A stretch of 64,000 bases of DNA. Source: Aequorivita capsosiphonis DSM 23843. GTDB lineage: Bacteria > Bacteroidota > Bacteroidia > Flavobacteriales > Flavobacteriaceae. Positions 47,851 through 56,377 of this stretch are shown here, piece after piece. A model generated the notes under the pieces. It ran no database searches, was not told the origin of the DNA, and saw only the letters and a list, made by a program, of their open reading frames with translations. The DNA lies in NCBI RefSeq assembly GCF_000429125.1, contig NZ_KE386849.1, forward strand, positions 156,397 through 220,396, in the 5' to 3' direction. The position numbers and the translations under genes were made by a program. Position 1 is the stretch's first letter. Every line of letters starts with the position of its first letter.

Positions 47851-50800
47851 ATTTCTTTATCTTCTTAGTCTTTTTCTTCCCATAAAACTTCTTATACCTA
47901 AAATAAGCCACAGCACTTAGAACAACTGCAAAGAGTGTTATCCAATATACAAATGTTGGCGCAGCTGGGGTATCACCGCTGGCGTATGAGTGAAGACCAC
48001 TTAGGTAGAAGTTCACTCCAAAATAGGTCATCATAATAGAAGCGTAAGCGAAAAGCGCAAAGACATTAAAAGTCCACCGGCCGCGAAGACCAGGAACTAA
48101 TCTGGCGTGGATCACGAAAGCATAAACCATAATACTAATAAGGGCCCAAGTTTCCTTTGGATCCCAGCCCCAATATCTACCCCAACTTTCGTTAGCCCAT
48201 TGTCCGCCCAAAAAGTTTCCAATAGTTAGCAAAACCAACCCAACTGTAAGCGCCATTTCGGTAACTACGGTAAGCTCGCTTATGCTAATCTCCATTCTTT
48301 TATAATTATTTTTCGTCGTGAAAATCATAAGAAATAGTGAAGTGGCGGCCAAAATCATTCCTAGCGTAAATGGTCCATAGCTCATTACAATAACCGCTAC
48401 GTGAATCATAAGCCAATAACTATCCAATACAGGCTGTAGCGTTGCAATGGACGGATCCAACCAGCTTTCATGAGCTACCCACAGGATTATTGCTCCGGCA
48501 AAGGCAGTAGATGCAACAGTTAAATCACTTTTACGGCCAAAGGACAAGCCGAAGAATATCGTTGCCCATCCCACATAAACAACAGATTCATAGGCATCAC
48601 TCCACGGAGCGTGACCACTAACATACCAACGAAGCGCTAGCCCCAAAGTCATTAAGACGAAGAAAACCCACATAAATATTTTTGAACCTTTTATAAGAAC
48701 ACGTAATATTTTTCGATCCTTGAAAAGTTGGGCGATAATAAACGCCATCATTAAAATCCCAAATACTGCGTAGAATTTGTAAAGTCTATTAAAAATGTCA
48801 GCCTTGTTATATATGGTTTCGGCTCTTAATTTATTTTCCGAAGGCATTATATCTTTTCCGTATTTCTTCTGGAAATTGGTGATACTTTCCAATAATTCAT
48901 CAGACTGGGTATAATCCCCACTTAAACGCGATTTTTTCAAGCTGTCAAAATAAAGCGGAAGTATATTTTTGGCATACAGCGAATCCATTCCTTTTAAGTT
49001 TGCTTCTCCAAGCTCTGGATAAGAAACCCATTTGTTCCCTTCATCACCAGGAATTGGGAATATTTTCAAAATAGATCCGCTTAAGGCTGAATTCAACAGT
49101 GAAAAGTTTTCGTGTGCCTTAATAAAATCCTTTTGAAACTGGTTTGGAGTATTGGTCCGCGTTGCTGCTGCCAAATAAGGTTCCAATCTATAGTTGCCTT
49201 GAGAATCAAAAAGATCTAGTAGCGCAAGGTTCTTTTGACCATCCGGAACTTTTGCAACGTGGCGAATACTATCATTACCACGCTTTAATGCGATCAATGG
49301 AACCTCAACCCACAAACGTGGAAATTCCGTCATTGAAATAAACACCTGATTGGCATCCAAACCTTCATAATGATCTGAGCGGCTTATTTTCCGTAAAAGT
49401 TCACTGGCAAAGGTGTTGATAGGCTTCATTCGCCCATTATCCTGAATTATCAAATGTCCAAATTTGGCAGCGTGTTCTTTGCTAACAGCATTTGTCTTTA
49501 TCAAGGAATCTATTTGTTGCTTTGGTAAAGTGGTATGAGCAGGTTCTTGAGCAACCTGTGCCATTCCTGAAAGCGAGAACATCAAGACCAAAATACTAAG
49601 CATGTTTCTTTTTTTCTTCTTAATACGGCTTAACATAATCTCCAATTTACCAAAACGGCTGTGTTTGCTAACAAGAATAGCCATCATTCCCAGATACAAT
49701 AAGAAATAGCCGATATAGGTAATCCAAGTTCCCCACCAGTCGTGGTTCACGGAGAGAATAGTTCCTCCTTCATCTGGATCAAAACCCGATTGGAAAAAAC
49801 GATATCCGTTATGGTCTAATACGTTGTTCATAAAAATATCTGCATCAAAATGTGATTTGTCTTCGTTAATGACGGTCACTTTACTTTTAAAAGATGAATA
49901 TCCCTTTTCGGTACCTGGATATTTATCAGCAATAAACTTGTTTAGGGTTATACTAAAAGGAAGATCAATACTTTCAGAACCATAGCTCATATACACTTTT
50001 AAGCCGGCAATTTCGGTTTCTGTAGGGCCTGGCGCTGAACCTCTTCCACCGAGTAGCGCAACTGTTTTTGTTTCATCATTTGAGGAAACCGTTACAATAA
50101 GGGCATCTTGATTAGATGGCGTTTCAGCATCTGCCTTAACTACTCCAAATTCGCCACGAGTAATGGGTTCTGGAACAACAAATGCAGTTCCGCCCATTCT
50201 ATAAAGAGATCGCAACTGGAAAGGCTGAACACTATCTGCAATTACCTCGCCCTCAGCTTGGTCTGCCATTCGCAAGTAGTTTCCTTCAAAAGGACTGGAA
50301 ATGGTATAATTTCCACCTTCACTATGCGTAATATTTATTGCTCCTTCGGTATGCTTATTTATTGCAAATAGAATATTGTGAATATTGGAAACCTCGCCCA
50401 CTTTTACCCAGTGATCATGACGTTCACCATCACCAGATTCTACAATCTTCAAGTATTCTTCGCCATTATCAGTTGGGGTTAACCCCTCTACAGCTCCTTT
50501 TATGAATTCCTTGAACTTAATCTTAACCGGTTGATCCTTATAATTTGTATTAATGGTGAAGTCATTGTTCAGTTTCTCCGAAAGTCTGATTTTTTTCGGT
50601 TTTAATTTTCTGCGTTGTGCCACGCCATCAACCATATAATCACCATCGATAAAGACGTCTAGATAGGTATCTTCAGAAAGAATAGAATTCTCTGTTTCTC
50701 CTTCACGAATGTGCATAACGCCTTCAAAGCCTATATAACGGGTAACAAAGGCTCCAAAAATCACCAAAATAAAAGCCAAATGCAGCATCAAAGAAGCCCA

Positions 50801-51037
50801 CATTTTACGTTTATGAAGGTTGTATCGGAAAATATTTCCCACAAAATTGATCATAAAAAGCAACATGATCAGCTCAAACCACCAAGCGTTGTATATCAGC
50901 TCGCGTGTATAGGGCGTTGGCGGCGCTTCAGCAGAAGCGTCTAAAAAGGTTCCCGCTGCCATTGCAAAGGCAAAAACAAGAAATAAAACAGCGGTTAAAC
51001 GGGTGGAGAAAAGAACGGAAGCAATCTTTTTTTGCAT
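47849..51037 (-). CDS. Fused ResB-CcsA cytochrome c biogenesis protein
   Basis: A 1062-residue inner-membrane protein joining ResB (N-terminal half: helices at 9-28, 52-68 and 77-99, a long periplasmic domain, then a helix near 445) and CcsA (C-terminal third; several helices). The heme-handling WWD-type motif is YWGWDPKETWALIS, and conserved His residues lie in VIHARLVPG and MIHVAVIVM. The protein delivers and attaches heme to apocytochrome c in the periplasm (system II). Fusion of the two subunits is common in Bacteroidota. A TATTTTTG box (minus strand, 51055-51062) lies 18 bases upstream of the ATG. Confidence 0.93.
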   Translation of the reverse strand: MQKKIASVLFSTRLTAVLFLVFAFAMAAGTFLDASAEAPPTPYTRELIYNAWWFELIMLLFMINFVGNIFRYNLHKRKMWASLMLHLAFILVIFGAFVTRYIGFEGVMHIREGETENSILSEDTYLDVFIDGDYMVDGVAQRRKLKPKKIRLSEKLNNDFTINTNYKDQPVKIKFKEFIKGAVEGLTPTDNGEEYLKIVESGDGERHDHWVKVGEVSNIHNILFAINKHTEGAINITHSEGGNYTISSPFEGNYLRMADQAEGEVIADSVQPFQLRSLYRMGGTAFVVPEPITRGEFGVVKADAETPSNQDALIVTVSSNDETKTVALLGGRGSAPGPTETEIAGLKVYMSYGSESIDLPFSITLNKFIADKYPGTEKGYSSFKSKVTVINEDKSHFDADIFMNNVLDHNGYRFFQSGFDPDEGGTILSVNHDWWGTWITYIGYFLLYLGMMAILVSKHSRFGKLEIMLSRIKKKKRNMLSILVLMFSLSGMAQVAQEPAHTTLPKQQIDSLIKTNAVSKEHAAKFGHLIIQDNGRMKPINTFASELLRKISRSDHYEGLDANQVFISMTEFPRLWVEVPLIALKRGNDSIRHVAKVPDGQKNLALLDLFDSQGNYRLEPYLAAATRTNTPNQFQKDFIKAHENFSLLNSALSGSILKIFPIPGDEGNKWVSYPELGEANLKGMDSLYAKNILPLYFDSLKKSRLSGDYTQSDELLESITNFQKKYGKDIMPSENKLRAETIYNKADIFNRLYKFYAVFGILMMAFIIAQLFKDRKILRVLIKGSKIFMWVFFVLMTLGLALRWYVSGHAPWSDAYESVVYVGWATIFFGLSFGRKSDLTVASTAFAGAIILWVAHESWLDPSIATLQPVLDSYWLMIHVAVIVMSYGPFTLGMILAATSLFLMIFTTKNNYKRMEISISELTVVTEMALTVGLVLLTIGNFLGGQWANESWGRYWGWDPKETWALISIMVYAFVIHARLVPGLRGRWTFNVFALFAYASIMMTYFGVNFYLSGLHSYASGDTPAAPTFVYWITLFAVVLSAVAYFRYKKFYGKKKTKKIKK

Positions 51038-51187
51038 TACAAAGAATTTTGGCGCAAAAATACATATTTGCCACCATTTAATCTATTAAAAAGGCGTAGG
51101 ACTTATTGACCTAAGACATAAGACTTTCATCTCATTTAAGTCTCAAATTCGGTCAATGTACAAAGTGTTTTCGGCTTAAATCCTTTT

Positions 51188-51583
51188 TTATTCGGCATTC
51201 TCTGTTCTGGCGTTGAAAATATTGAGATGTAAGAAAGTTCCCATATTTCTGGCTCGGTTTATTGCAATTTGTGCAACTTCCCCTTCAAAAAGATCATTTA
51301 TTGTTTCCAACCAGAGATTGATCCAAGTACCAAAATGGAGTTCATTTATGGTATTGCCACATTTTTTATCTACTTCAACGTGAGCGTGCATAGGATTTCC
51401 AAAGTACTTGCGCTTATATAAAAGATTTGTCTCCCAGAAATCGGTTAAGAGCTCTAAATGCGTTGGCCAATCCGTAATAATTCCATTAAAAATAGGCCCA
51501 AGCAATTCGTCCTTGCGCACCTTGGCATAAAATGTATTTACAAGCAAAGAAATATCTTCGCGAGACTCTATATTTTTGATCAT
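51188..51583 (-). CDS. Group III truncated haemoglobin
   Basis: A 131-residue globin. The 2-on-2 fold is suggested by FYAKVRKDELLGPIFN, the FWETNLL segment, and HAHVEV followed by HFGTWINLWLETI, where the proximal His lies. Group III globins bind O2 or NO and may protect against nitrosative stress. It lies four bases downstream of the small membrane protein at 51587, probably one transcript. Confidence 0.9.
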   Translation of the reverse strand: MIKNIESREDISLLVNTFYAKVRKDELLGPIFNGIITDWPTHLELLTDFWETNLLYKRKYFGNPMHAHVEVDKKCGNTINELHFGTWINLWLETINDLFEGEVAQIAINRARNMGTFLHLNIFNARTENAE

Positions 51584-51586
51584 TTT

Positions 51587-51874
51587 TTATAGCAAAGTTA
51601 CCAAAATCAACAACAAGTTTGCTGCTAAACTCACTAACAATAGCCAAAATGCAAATGTTCTATTGGATCCAGCCAGCAACGCAGCATTATAACCCATACA
51701 TAAGGAGACACAAAGAGTCAATTCTATGCCAGTAAGCAAAGAGGTGCCTTGCGCCAAAACGGTCATCGCGGCTATGGAGCCAATGCAACTATTTAAGATT
51801 ATGGTAAGCGGCACGTACATATAATAATCGTGCTCAAATTCGTGCTGTAGGGATTTTAAGGATAATGCTTTCAT
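51587..51874 (-). CDS. Small membrane protein upstream of truncated haemoglobin
   Basis: A 95-residue protein with a short N-terminal amphipathic segment containing HEFEHDYYMYV and three hydrophobic helices (20-41, 48-68, 74-95). I do not recognise the family. It is the first gene of a pair with the haemoglobin and divergent from a Crp/Fnr regulator, so a redox or NO-linked role is plausible by context only. Confidence 0.7.
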   Translation of the reverse strand: MKALSLKSLQHEFEHDYYMYVPLTIILNSCIGSIAAMTVLAQGTSLLTGIELTLCVSLCMGYNAALLAGSNRTFAFWLLLVSLAANLLLILVTLL

Positions 51875-51896
51875 TTTATATATTTTTTATTTAAAA

Positions 51897-51957
51897 AATG
51901 AAATCCCCGTTGTTATGCTTTTAATCGATTTGGAAAATAACAATGGGCACTTCATTA
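51897..51957. promoter_or_regulatory. Large inverted repeat in the divergent promoter region
   Basis: Left arm 51897-51917 (core TTGTTAT) pairs with right arm 51938-51957 (core ATAACAA), about 17 matches out of 20 with one gap, around a 20-base loop. It sits between the minus-strand operon and the Crp/Fnr gene. It could be an operator or a structured leader; the choice is open. Confidence 0.55.
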
Positions 51958-52032
51958 ATTTAAGATGTTATTTTAATAGTGTAAATTTACGAACTCCAAC
52001 AGGCCTTATTTTATGAGGCAAATCATAAACCC

Positions 52033-52620
52033 ATGATTCCAGAAAATTTATTATTGGATTTTGGAGCGACCATAGAAAACATGGATGCTTCAGAGGTTAT
52101 TTTATCAGAAAAGAGACGCGCAGATTTCTATTTTCAGATAAAATCCGGCGAGGTTAAAATGTATAACTTTAATGAAAATGGAAAAGAATTTATACAAGGC
52201 ATGTTTTATGACGGCGAAAGTTTCGGAGAGCCCCCTCTTTTTGGGGATTTCAAATATCCAGCTTCGGCAGCAACGGTAAAACCAACACAGCTCTTCAAAT
52301 TATCCAAAACCAAATTATTCAAGTTGCTCACCCAAAACCCCGAAATAAATTTAAAGTTTACCAAAGCGCTTGCCAAACGACTTTATTATAAAGCTACCAT
52401 TTTAAAGGAAATTTCGGTATTCCCTCCAGAACACCGTATTTTAGCCTTGATCGACTTTTTGAAAAAAGAATATGGAGCTGAGGATCTTTTTCAGGTTGAT
52501 CTAACCCGCCAGCAAATAGCCGATTTAACCGGACAACGAGTTGAAACGGTGATAAGAGCAGTAAAGCAATTGGAACAGGATGGAGAATTGAAAATTATAA
52601 ATAGGAAAGTTTTTCGATAA
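52033..52620 (+). CDS. Crp/Fnr family transcriptional regulator
   Basis: A 195-residue regulator. An N-terminal cNMP-binding-like beta-roll (about 1-120; GKEFIQGMFYDGESFGEPPLF) joins a long helix and a C-terminal winged helix with LTRQQIADLTGQRVETVIRAVKQLEQDGEL, the HTH. No Fnr-type Cys cluster is visible, so an Fe-S sensor is unlikely. Divergence from the haemoglobin operon suggests it controls that operon and possibly its own expression, but the signal is unknown. Confidence 0.9.
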   Translation: MIPENLLLDFGATIENMDASEVILSEKRRADFYFQIKSGEVKMYNFNENGKEFIQGMFYDGESFGEPPLFGDFKYPASAATVKPTQLFKLSKTKLFKLLTQNPEINLKFTKALAKRLYYKATILKEISVFPPEHRILALIDFLKKEYGAEDLFQVDLTRQQIADLTGQRVETVIRAVKQLEQDGELKIINRKVFR

Positions 52621-52760
52621 ATGTCTCGATACTATTTTGTGGATGTATGTTTAGTAATTTTATTGTACAAAATTTGCCACAAAATCACTCGGCAACCTTT
52701 GATAATTGATAAAACTGCAACAACTTTCATCTTTTATCTTTATTCTCAGGATTTACCTTC

Positions 52761-52768
52761 TAACTTTG
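52761..52768 (+). promoter_or_regulatory. -7 element next to the DUF2520 start
   Basis: TAACTTTG fits TAnnTTTG and ends five bases before the ATG at 52773, so transcription would start at or within a base or two of the start codon (leaderless). Confidence 0.4.
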
Positions 52769-52772
52769 TATT

Positions 52773-53522
52773 ATGATACAAGTAGTTTTTTTAGGCTTCG
52801 GAAATGTGAACAGCCATTTGTTTAAGGCTTTTCATAACAAAGAGGAAATCATTGTGAAACAGGTTTTCAATCGGAATTACATCAAGATGATTTCGCCTTT
52901 TGAGCATATTCCTTTTACGGATGATGTTTCCGAGATTATGAAAGCGGACGTCTATATAATTGGAATTCCCGATGATGCCATTTCCGCATTTTCCGAAAGC
53001 TTAGCATTTCAAAATAGATTAGTAGTCCACACTTCTGGAGGCGTTTCGATGGATGCACTTGCAAGTAAAAACCGACGCGGAATATTTTATCCATTACAAA
53101 CATTTTCAAAACAGCGGGAAGTGGATTTTACCAATATTCCTATTTGCCTTGAAGCCGAAAATGACGTGGATATGAAATTACTTCGGAAACTGGGAGAAAG
53201 TATTTCTAAAAACGTCACCGAAATTTCTTCAGAAGAAAGAGCTAAATTGCATACTGCAGCTGTTTTTGTAAATAATTTCACTAATTATTTGTATAGAATT
53301 GGCAACGATATTTTAGAAGAGGAAAACTTATCTTTTGATTTGCTAAAGCCGTTAATTATAGAAACCGCTTTAAAAATTGAGACACTCACTCCAGAAGAAG
53401 CACAAACAGGCCCCGCAAAACGGAACGATATTAAAACTATTGAAAAACATTTAAGTTTGTTGAGCAATCTGGAACATAGAAAGTTTTATGAACTGTTTAC
53501 GGAAGCATTAAAAGAAGAATAA
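52773..53522 (+). CDS. Rossmann-like/DUF2520 domain protein
   Basis: A 249-residue protein. The N-terminal Rossmann start GFGNVNSHLFKAF and the IGIPDDAISAFSE strand fit a nucleotide-binding dehydrogenase-like fold. The C-terminal helical domain has AKLHTAAVFVNNFTNYLY and TPEEAQTGPAKRNDIKTIEKH, typical of DUF2520. The enzyme activity is not established. Genes downstream (KdsC-like, UbiA) are on the same strand, in an order common to flavobacteria. Confidence 0.85.
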   Translation: MIQVVFLGFGNVNSHLFKAFHNKEEIIVKQVFNRNYIKMISPFEHIPFTDDVSEIMKADVYIIGIPDDAISAFSESLAFQNRLVVHTSGGVSMDALASKNRRGIFYPLQTFSKQREVDFTNIPICLEAENDVDMKLLRKLGESISKNVTEISSEERAKLHTAAVFVNNFTNYLYRIGNDILEEENLSFDLLKPLIIETALKIETLTPEEAQTGPAKRNDIKTIEKHLSLLSNLEHRKFYELFTEALKEE

Positions 53523-53600
53523 AGCCTCACCACGAATACACGAATACACGAATTAAATATGTATTATTCTTGGTAAAAATTTTAAATAAAAACGAGAACA

Positions 53601-54158
53601 ATGAGCAACAAAAACACCTCTTCCCAGGAAAAAAGCTATAAAGAATATCTTAAACATATAACCACCTTCATCTTTGATGTGGATGGCGTTTTAACTGACG
53701 GTACCATAAAAATAAACACCGAAGGTGAAATGTTTAGAACGATGAACGTAAAGGACGGGTATGGCCTTAAAACTGCGGTGGATCAAGGTTATAATATCTG
53801 CGTTATTTCAGGTGGCTCCAACGAAGGCGTCCGCGTCCGACTTCAAAATTTAGGGATTAAAGACATCTTTTTAGGAGCGCATAACAAGACTGAGATCTTG
53901 GAAAACTATCTTAAAGAAAAGAATGTAAAACGAGAAAACACACTCTATATGGGAGATGATCTTCCTGATTACGAAATTATGCAAGAAGTTGGCCTGCCTA
54001 CTTGCCCGCAGGATGCCGTACCGGAAATCAAAGCCATTTCAAAATACGTTTCGCATAAAAAAGGTGGGAAAGGCTGCGTTCGAGAAGTAATTGAACAAGT
54101 ACTGAAAGTACAGGGAAAATGGATGGTGAGTGAGGATGTTAGTGCGAAGTATGACTAG
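53601..54158 (+). CDS. kdsC: KdsC-type HAD phosphatase (KDO-8-phosphate phosphatase)
   Basis: A 185-residue HAD hydrolase of the KdsC subfamily. DVDGVLTDG contains the nucleophile Asp, ISGGS the second motif, and YMGDDLPDYE the metal motif. KdsC dephosphorylates 3-deoxy-D-manno-octulosonate 8-phosphate in lipopolysaccharide core synthesis and works as a tetramer. Other sugar-phosphate substrates are possible. It has the usual length. Confidence 0.85.
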   Translation: MSNKNTSSQEKSYKEYLKHITTFIFDVDGVLTDGTIKINTEGEMFRTMNVKDGYGLKTAVDQGYNICVISGGSNEGVRVRLQNLGIKDIFLGAHNKTEILENYLKEKNVKRENTLYMGDDLPDYEIMQEVGLPTCPQDAVPEIKAISKYVSHKKGGKGCVREVIEQVLKVQGKWMVSEDVSAKYD

Positions 54159-54204
54159 GGAAATCGAAACTGAAATCGAAGTTGAAGTTGAAGCTGAAAA
54201 CGCA

Positions 54205-54247
54205 ATTGAACCTGGAACCTTAAACCTTGAACTTTAAACCTTGAATT
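54205..54247 (+). repeat. Start-proximal TTGAA repeat word containing the UbiA start codon
   Basis: The segment ACCTTAAACCTTGAACTTTA with AACCTTGAATTTC reaches into the first codons of the UbiA gene; the TTG used as its start codon is the last TTGAAT of the repeat. The same words lie before starts at 29816, 42888 and 56378. Confidence 0.75.
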
Positions 54248-55155
54248 TCTTAAACCTCATCCGGTATCAAAATCTGCTCTTTATCGCTTTGGCGCAGGTG
54301 TTTATTAAATATGGGCTTTTCCCGGCTTTCGAAGTTGATGTTAGCTTAAATACTTTTGACTTTGTATTACTGGTTATTGCAACCTTATCTATAGCCGCAG
54401 CAGGAAATGTAATCAATGATATTTACGATGTGGAAATCGACAAAATCAACAAGCCGAAAAAGGTTTTGATTGGGAACAAGATTTCGGAGCGCACGGGAAA
54501 TAGATTTTATATAGTTTTAAGCGTAATTGGCGTGGCTATTGGGTTTTATCTATCAAACCGGATTGGAAAACCAAGTTTTGCAGCGCTATTTGTGGTTTTT
54601 TCTGCGCTGCTTTATTTGTATTCTTCCTATTTGAAAGGAATGTTTTTGGTGGGCAATATTTTAGTTTCTGCTTTGGTGGCGATGAGCTTATTGATTGTCC
54701 CGCTTTTCGATTTACTTCCTGCTATTTCTCCGGAGAATCAAGCTTCCCAGTCGGTGGTTTTTAAGATTGTTTTACACTATGCCATTTTTGCTTTTTATAT
54801 CAATCTTATTCGTGAGATCGTAAAGGATTTACAAGACATCAACGGCGATAAAAAAGGTGGAATGAACACGTTGCCAATTATAATTGGCCGAAAAAGAACG
54901 GTGACAGTCGTATTTATTCTAGGTGTCTTTGCAGTTTTTGGAGTAGTCTTTTATATGTATGAAGACCTGTATGACAAACAAGTTTTGATGTTATATTTTC
55001 TTTTAGCGATTGTTGGCCCGCTACTCTATTTCTGCTTAAAATCTTATGATGCAAAAACGACAAAAGATTATGCTGTGCTTTCAAAACTTATGAAGCTTAT
55101 AATGTTTTTAGGGATTTGTTCTATTGCTTTGTTTCAATTTGTAATTTTGAAGTGA
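54241..55155 (+). CDS. UbiA-family prenyltransferase (GGGP synthase-like)
   Basis: A 304-residue membrane prenyltransferase with about eight to nine helices. Asp-rich motifs are NVINDIYDVEIDKIN and DLQDINGDKKGGMNT. Flavobacterial homologues are often named geranylgeranylglycerol-phosphate geranylgeranyltransferase; the true acceptor is unknown. The start is TTG 54241: the family opening MNxLNLIRYQNLL begins there, and no ATG is available. The TTG is supplied by the upstream TTGAA repeat. Confidence 0.83.
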   Translation: MNFLNLIRYQNLLFIALAQVFIKYGLFPAFEVDVSLNTFDFVLLVIATLSIAAAGNVINDIYDVEIDKINKPKKVLIGNKISERTGNRFYIVLSVIGVAIGFYLSNRIGKPSFAALFVVFSALLYLYSSYLKGMFLVGNILVSALVAMSLLIVPLFDLLPAISPENQASQSVVFKIVLHYAIFAFYINLIREIVKDLQDINGDKKGGMNTLPIIIGRKRTVTVVFILGVFAVFGVVFYMYEDLYDKQVLMLYFLLAIVGPLLYFCLKSYDAKTTKDYAVLSKLMKLIMFLGICSIALFQFVILK

Positions 55156-55174
55156 AGTTTAGCTATTTTGTTTG

Positions 55175-55285
55175 AGTTGTTACACGAAGTTGCGCAAAGA
55201 AACACAGAGTTGCACAAAGGATGCTTTGATACAGTTTAAAATGAAACAAATTATAACTTTGCGGCTTGGCGAATTTGCGAGAGAA
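55175..55285. repeat. 110-base direct repeat, left copy, flanking VOC gene
   Basis: GTTGTTACACGAAGTTGCGC starts a block that includes GAGTTGCACA, GGATGCTTT, AATTATAACTTTGCGGCTT and GGCGA(A/C)TTTGCGAGAGA. A right copy lies at 56118-56227 in the same orientation, and the VOC gene lies between. Confidence 0.85.
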
Positions 55286-55347
55286 ACTCGTCACTATGAG
55301 CTATAGCGTAGAGAAGTCTCTTTTGCGAGACTAGAAATATTATTATA

Positions 55348-56013
55348 ATGAAAATTAGAGAACTTACTTTACACACTACACTAATTGATGCCCAAAAGAA
55401 ATTTTATGGTGAAAAATTAGGTTTACAAGTCGTCCATTCCAACGAAAAAGAGATTGCTTTTAAACTTGGGAAAACCATTCTAAAATTTATAAAAACAGCG
55501 AAGTCAAAGCCATATCATTTCGCATTTAACATTCCGTCAAACAAAGTAACAGCAGCTTTAGAGTGGCTAAAGGAAAGAGTGGAAATTCAAAAAGACGGGG
55601 ATTTTGAAATCGTAGATTTTCCCGCTTGGAATGCCGAATCCATCTATTTTTATGACGCTGATAAAAACATACTAGAGTTTATAGCTAGGAAAAATTTAGA
55701 TAACCACAATTCTGAGCCATTTAATTCAGAGGATTTATTGGAGATTTCGGAAATAGGAATAGCTACTAATGAGTTCAAAGAGAAATTCGATTTTCTAATA
55801 TCAGAAGTAGGAGCTCCTAAATTTGGAGGTGGAAAAGAAGTATTTTCTGCACTGGGCTCCGAAACCGGTCTTTTCATTTTGATAGATTTAAATAGAAAGG
55901 ATTGGTTTCCCACTAATGATAAAGCCTTTGCAGCAGATTTTGTCGCAAAAATTGAATTAGGTGGAAAACCTAAGACAATTCAATTTAAAAATGAAAAGCT
56001 AAATCTAACTTGA
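55348..56013 (+). CDS. VOC family protein (glyoxalase/bleomycin-resistance fold)
   Basis: A 221-residue protein of two vicinal-oxygen-chelate modules: ELTLHTTLIDAQKKFYGEKLGLQVV opens the first, which ends YFYDADKNILEFIARK, and ISEIGIATNEFKEKFDFLISEVG starts the second. Family metal ligands (His, Glu) are in part present. The substrate cannot be read. The gene lies between two 110-base direct repeats and interrupts the usual UbiA-Maf neighbourhood, suggesting insertion, possibly by recombination. Confidence 0.8.
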   Translation: MKIRELTLHTTLIDAQKKFYGEKLGLQVVHSNEKEIAFKLGKTILKFIKTAKSKPYHFAFNIPSNKVTAALEWLKERVEIQKDGDFEIVDFPAWNAESIYFYDADKNILEFIARKNLDNHNSEPFNSEDLLEISEIGIATNEFKEKFDFLISEVGAPKFGGGKEVFSALGSETGLFILIDLNRKDWFPTNDKAFAADFVAKIELGGKPKTIQFKNEKLNLT

Positions 56014-56117
56014 ATAAAACTATATAATGGGTCGTCACATTAGTTGTTACCCAGACCCGCACAAAGAAAAAATTTGAAATGAAGCGGATTAAAACTTGAC
56101 GACTTTGCGCGAGATGG
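56014..56117. other. Partial repeat copy after the VOC gene
   Basis: From 56049 a shortened and diverged form of the neighbouring repeat appears (CACAAAG...AAATGAAG...GACGACTTTGCGCGAGATG), ahead of the full copy at 56118. No gene is seen. Confidence 0.6.
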
Positions 56118-56227
56118 GGTTGTTACACGGAGTTGCGCGAAGAAACATAGAGTTGCACAGAGGATGCTTTAATACATTTTAAAATGAAGTGAATTATAAC
56201 TTTGCGGCTTGGCGACTTTGCGAGAGA
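56118..56227. repeat. 110-base direct repeat, right copy, flanking VOC gene
   Basis: Matches 55175-55285 closely (GTTGTTACAC...GTTGCGC...AAGAAACA...GAGTTGCACA...GGATGCTTT...CTTTGCGGCTTGGCGA). Another partial unit (GTTACGCAAAGGACCC...CACAAAG) follows at 56235-56270. Confidence 0.85.
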
Positions 56228-56272
56228 TGTTGTTGTTACGCAAAGGACCCACAGAATTTCACAAAGAAATGC

Positions 56273-56340
56273 TTCGATACTTTTTGAAAGAATAAACACA
56301 TATAAAAATCATAATTATTCAACTTTTCAAAACACTCAGC
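56273..56340. repeat. About 70-base intergenic element, copy 3 (divergent)
   Basis: TTCGATACTTTTTGAAAG and the end CTTTTCAAAACACTCAGC match copies 1 and 2 at 16181 and 16331, although the middle differs. It is followed directly by the start-proximal repeat. Confidence 0.65.
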
Positions 56341-56371
56341 AACCTTGAATCTTGAATTTTAAACCTTGAAT
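56341..56371 (+). repeat. Start-proximal TTGAAT repeat word before maf
   Basis: AACCTTGAATCTTGAATTTT followed by AAACCTTGAAT ends seven bases before ATG 56378. An in-frame TTG at 56366 belongs to this repeat. Confidence 0.75.
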
Positions 56372-56377
56372 AAAAAA

